From the NCBI GenBank assembly GCA_021798875.1, contig JAJZBN010000002.1:1-64000 (forward strand): a DNA stretch of 64,000 nucleotides, given 5' to 3'. The stretch's first letter is position 1; every line of letters starts with the position of its first letter. The position numbers were made by a program, and so were the translations under genes. This DNA is from a bacterium. Its GTDB lineage: Bacteria > SZUA-79 > Acidulodesulfobacterales > Acidulodesulfobacteraceae. Positions 61,099 to 64,000 of the stretch are shown here, piece by piece. A model generated the notes under the pieces. The model ran no database searches, was not told the origin of the DNA, and saw only the letters and a list, made by a program, of their open reading frames with translations.

Positions 61099-61738
61099 AC
61101 AGTTTATTTTTTATTATATAATTAATAACATCGTTTGGCAACAAAAAGAGGTTTGAAATATTATTTTTAAAATTATTTCTTATAGCGGTAGAAGAAATAT
61201 CGAGCTTAGTCGTATCTAAAAAATAAACTGCTCTTTTTTCGTCTATAACAATTTTTCTTTCTTTTAAATCAACTTCCGCATCTCTTTTTAATTTATCTGG
61301 TAAAAAATCTATTAGCTTTACTAAATTCTTAAAACCGTATTTAGGCCTGCCTGCTACTATAAAATCTATCGTCTTCAATATCGCTTCGGCATTTTTCCAA
61401 TTTTTTAAACCTAAAAAAGCATCGGCTCCTGTTATGAAATATAAATCGTCGTTTTTATATTTTTTTTTAAACTCGATTATCGTATCGTAAGAATATGAAA
61501 ATCCGCCTCTTTGAATTTCTATATCCGAAACTTTGAATTTTGGTTCGCCCTTTATAGCGATTTCCGCCATTTCGAGTCTTTTTTGCGGATGAGCTTCGGC
61601 GTCTATGTTTTTGTTGGACGTTATATTTGTAGGAACGAATATAACCCTGTCTAAAAATTTTTCGGCGATTTCTTCTGCCGCCCTTAAATGACCGTAATGT
61701 ATAGGATTAAAGGTGCCTCCGAAAATTCCTATTTTCAT
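61085..61738 (-). CDS. nadD: Nicotinate-nucleotide adenylyltransferase
   Basis: This 217-residue enzyme of NAD synthesis has G-G-T-F-N-P-I-H-Y-G-H near 8-18 (nucleotide-binding HxGH) and the C-terminal I-S-S-T-A-I-R motif near 179-185. It sits between proA and rsfS, the order typical of Proteobacteria of the delta type. Confidence 0.93.
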   Translation of the reverse strand: MKIGIFGGTFNPIHYGHLRAAEEIAEKFLDRVIFVPTNITSNKNIDAEAHPQKRLEMAEIAIKGEPKFKVSDIEIQRGGFSYSYDTIIEFKKKYKNDDLYFITGADAFLGLKNWKNAEAILKTIDFIVAGRPKYGFKNLVKLIDFLPDKLKRDAEVDLKERKIVIDEKRAVYFLDTTKLDISSTAIRNNFKNNISNLFLLPNDVINYIIKNKLYESK

Positions 61739-61780
61739 AATTTAAATTTTTATTTCGCCTTCACTTAATTTTATTACATT

Positions 61781-63097
61781 TCAAGTTCTTTTCTGATAAT
61801 TACCGAATACTACGAATTTAGTCGTCGTAAGTTCTTTTGCTCCCATAGGTCCGTACGCATGAATCTTAGAAGTAGATATGCCTATTTCAGCTCCAAGCCC
61901 GAGCTCGAAACCGTCGTTAAACCTGGTGGAAGCGTTTACGAGTACGCAGGATGAATTTACTTTTTTTATGAATTCAAGCGCTCTCGTATAGTTTTCCGTC
62001 ATTATGGATTCGGTATGATCGGAGCCGTGAAGTCTTATATGTTCTATAGCTTCGTCAACATCTTTAACAGTCTTAACCGCCAGCGTAAGGCTCAGGTATT
62101 CTGCATCCCAGTCGGCATCGGAAGCCTGAGTTATAAAATTAAACCTGCTTTTGAAAATATTCATTATCTCGCCGTCAACCCTTGTTTCGACCCCGTTATT
62201 TTTAAGTTCGTCAAGCATTGCAGGCATAAAATCTCCGATAATATCCGAATGGACCAAAAGCGTTTCTAAAGCGTTGCAAACCGAAGGTCTCTGAACTTTC
62301 GCGTTAATTATAACGTCTATGGATTTTTTTATATCGGCATATTTATCGACGTATATGTGGCAGACTCCTTTGTCGTGTTTTATAACCGGAATTTTAGAAT
62401 TTTCAGTTACGAACGAAATAAGCCCTTCGCCGCCCCTAGGTATTATAAGGTCTATGTATTTTTTAAGCGATATCAGTTCCGTAATCGCAGACCTGTCCGT
62501 ATTAGGAATTATGGACACTGCTTCGGGTGGAAGATTGTTGATTTCGAGGCTTTCCGAAACTATGGAAGCAAGCATTTTATTGGAATTTATAGCTTCCGAA
62601 CCTCCCCTTAATATCACCGCGTTGCCTGACAAAAGACAAAGAATCGACGCATCTATGGTAACGTTAGGTCTCGATTCGTAAATTATTCCTATTACGCCCA
62701 GCGGTATTCTCATCCTGCCGACCATAAGTCCGTTAGGCCTTATCGACATATTTTCTATTTCGCCTACAGGGTCTTTAATCTTCATTACATCGTCGATAGA
62801 ATTGAGCATCGAAGAAAATACTTTATCGCTTATAAACAGCCTGTCTATCATAGGCTTGCTTAATCCCGCCGCCTTTGCGTTTTCTATGTCCTTCGCATTT
62901 TCTGCTTCTATTGCTTTCCTGTCTTTTATCAAAAGTTCTTTAAGCGTCGATAAAACGCTAAGTTTTACGGCGGAACCGGCTTCCGCTATTTTGCCGGCGG
63001 CATCATGCGCCTTTTTAGCTATTTCTTCTATAGAAACGGTTTTACCGTTATTTTTATTTATATCCATGTTTATTGTATGGTTATCGGTCATATTCAC
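61781..63097 (-). CDS. proA: Gamma-glutamyl phosphate reductase
   Basis: This 438-residue aldehyde-dehydrogenase-fold enzyme is for proline synthesis. It has R-M-P-L-G-V-I-G-I-I-Y-E-S-R-P-N-V-T near 129-146, L-R-G-G-S-E-A near 162-168, the catalytic Cys in V-Q-R-P-S-V-C-N-A-L near 271-280 and the closing F-G-L-G-A-E-I-G-I-S-T-S-K-I-H-A. It follows proB by three bases. Confidence 0.95.
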   Translation of the reverse strand: MNMTDNHTINMDINKNNGKTVSIEEIAKKAHDAAGKIAEAGSAVKLSVLSTLKELLIKDRKAIEAENAKDIENAKAAGLSKPMIDRLFISDKVFSSMLNSIDDVMKIKDPVGEIENMSIRPNGLMVGRMRIPLGVIGIIYESRPNVTIDASILCLLSGNAVILRGGSEAINSNKMLASIVSESLEINNLPPEAVSIIPNTDRSAITELISLKKYIDLIIPRGGEGLISFVTENSKIPVIKHDKGVCHIYVDKYADIKKSIDVIINAKVQRPSVCNALETLLVHSDIIGDFMPAMLDELKNNGVETRVDGEIMNIFKSRFNFITQASDADWDAEYLSLTLAVKTVKDVDEAIEHIRLHGSDHTESIMTENYTRALEFIKKVNSSCVLVNASTRFNDGFELGLGAEIGISTSKIHAYGPMGAKELTTTKFVVFGNYQKRT

Positions 63098-63100
63098 CCC

Positions 63101-64000
63101 TTATATATTTACTACCATCTTGTCCTTATGCACGACGATGGAAGAAATTTTGTCTTTCCCAAATTTAGCTTCTATCTCTTCGGAGCTTAATCCTTTTATT
63201 CTCTTAATATCGTCCGAATCTAAATTTGTTATACCTTTGGACAAAACCGTTCCTTTTTCGTCCAATACGTAAACTCCGTCTCCTTTTTTAAAATCGCCTT
63301 TTATTTTAATTATACCGCCTGCAAGAAGGCTTTTGTTTTTATGCGTAATGGCTTCTACGGCTCCTTTATCGACGATTATCTCTCCGGCTTTTTCCATCCC
63401 GAATAATAGCCAGTGCTTTTTTTTGCTGATTTTATTGCCGCGCGAAGAAACTATCAGCGTTCCGCACAATCTGCCTTTTGCCAAAGAATCCAAGCTTTTT
63501 TTATCTTTGCCGGAAGCTATAACAGTGTCTATGCCCGCGCTTGCGGCGATAAAAGACGCATAAAGTTTAGACTTCATACCTCCCGTTCCATGAGCGCTTT
63601 TAGACCCGTCTTTAAAATTTTTTATATAATTTTCTATATCGTTTATAATTTTAACCGGTTTTGCGTCCGAATAAACGGAAGGGTTTTTATCGAAAACCCC
63701 GTTTACGTTCGAAAGAACTATAAACAGATCGGCGCAAACTAAGTTCAAAACAAGCGACGACAAATAGTCGTTGTCCGAAAATTTTATCTCCTCGTAAGAA
63801 ACGGTGTCGTTTTCATTTATTATCGGGATAACCCCGCTACCCAACAGTTCGTTTATAGTATTTCGCGCATTGGTAAACCTTTTCCTGACGGAAACGTCCT
63901 CTTTGGTTAAAAGAATCTGCGCCGTTTTAAGTCCATATTTTTTAAAAGCCGAATCGTAATTTTTCATCAAAACGGGCTGTCCGCATGCGGCAAACGCCTG
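63101..64000 (-). CDS. proB: Glutamate 5-kinase, N-terminus beyond the window
   Basis: The frame is open from the right edge; the last residues before the first internal Met read Q-A-F-A-A-C-G-Q-P-V-L. The visible 299 residues include the kinase parts I-P-I-I-N-E-N-D-T-V near 55-64 and F-S-D-N-D-Y-L-S-S near 73-81. They also include G-T-G-G-M-K-S-K near 138-145 and a C-terminal PUA domain (about 200-299). It carries out the first step of proline synthesis. About 75 N-terminal residues of a normal ProB are missing because of the window edge, not truncation. Confidence 0.95.
   Translation of the reverse strand, partial: QAFAACGQPVLMKNYDSAFKKYGLKTAQILLTKEDVSVRKRFTNARNTINELLGSGVIPIINENDTVSYEEIKFSDNDYLSSLVLNLVCADLFIVLSNVNGVFDKNPSVYSDAKPVKIINDIENYIKNFKDGSKSAHGTGGMKSKLYASFIAASAGIDTVIASGKDKKSLDSLAKGRLCGTLIVSSRGNKISKKKHWLLFGMEKAGEIIVDKGAVEAITHKNKSLLAGGIIKIKGDFKKGDGVYVLDEKGTVLSKGITNLDSDDIKRIKGLSSEEIEAKFGKDKISSIVVHKDKMVVNI

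Overview
The window is AT-rich, Gram-negative-type bacterial chromosome. Gene content and order point to a low-GC member of the former Deltaproteobacteria (Desulfobacterota and relatives). The main evidence is the blocks ispE-spoVG-tRNA-Gln-prs-rplY(CTC)-pth-ychF and proB-proA-nadD-rsfS-TPR-gpmI, a 14-type complex I cluster, and several Cys-rich sensory proteins. An uncultured acid-mine 'Acidulodesulfobacterales'-like lineage would fit. That is inference from memory of such genomes and was not tested by any search.

Positions 1-9600 are a decayed accessory region. An MNT/HEPN two-gene module (435-1285) sits inside a repeat whose second copy, at 9209-9528, lacks it. Both repeat copies end in the 3' half of a tRNA-Lys(UUU) gene, so the roughly 8 kb between them looks like an old tRNA-targeted island. 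It holds a truncated tyrosine recombinase, an epimerase fragment, frameshifted Sel1 and DJ-1 genes, and an ORF6N remnant. It also holds apparently intact cargo: DUF2892, a PLDc_N peptide, DUF3617, a cupin, a cysteine hydrolase, and an MFS transporter divergent from a LysR regulator.

Positions 9600-20600 are mixed chromosome. They carry a PAS-GGDEF diguanylate cyclase; a minus-strand unit of an unknown N/Q-rich protein, a phosphate acyltransferase, panB and a DUF4282 protein; rubrerythrin; a DUF3857/transglutaminase-like protein without its catalytic Cys; a TIGR02757-type protein; a flavodiiron protein; and hemW. Rubrerythrin and the flavodiiron protein suggest an anaerobe or microaerophile that handles oxygen.

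Positions 20600-29500 hold tRNA-Ser(UGA), a four-gene cluster (glycosyltransferase, TPR protein, ABC ATPase, ABC permease), marC, and the housekeeping block ychF/pth/rplY/prs/tRNA-Gln/spoVG. The tRNA-Ser and tRNA-Gln genes both have their last 18 nt plus downstream flank tandemly duplicated with an intercalated insert. The duplication starts at the same tRNA position in both cases.

Positions 29470-44510 are ispE and a minus-strand complex I operon nuoA-B-C-D-[NuoF Fe-S domain + GltD-like flavoprotein]-G-H-I-J-K-L-M-N. There is no NuoE and no canonical NuoF NADH/FMN domain in the cluster. A GltD-like NAD(P)H oxidoreductase occupies that position and may be the electron-input module.

Positions 44600-64000, all on the minus strand, carry pepA, acs, a chemoreceptor with a haem c motif, an NtrC-type regulator with its PAS histidine kinase, rho, a degenerate GGDEF protein, coaE, pgeF, rluD-type synthase, gpmI, a LapB-like TPR protein, rsfS, nadD, proA and the 3' part of proB, which runs off the right edge.
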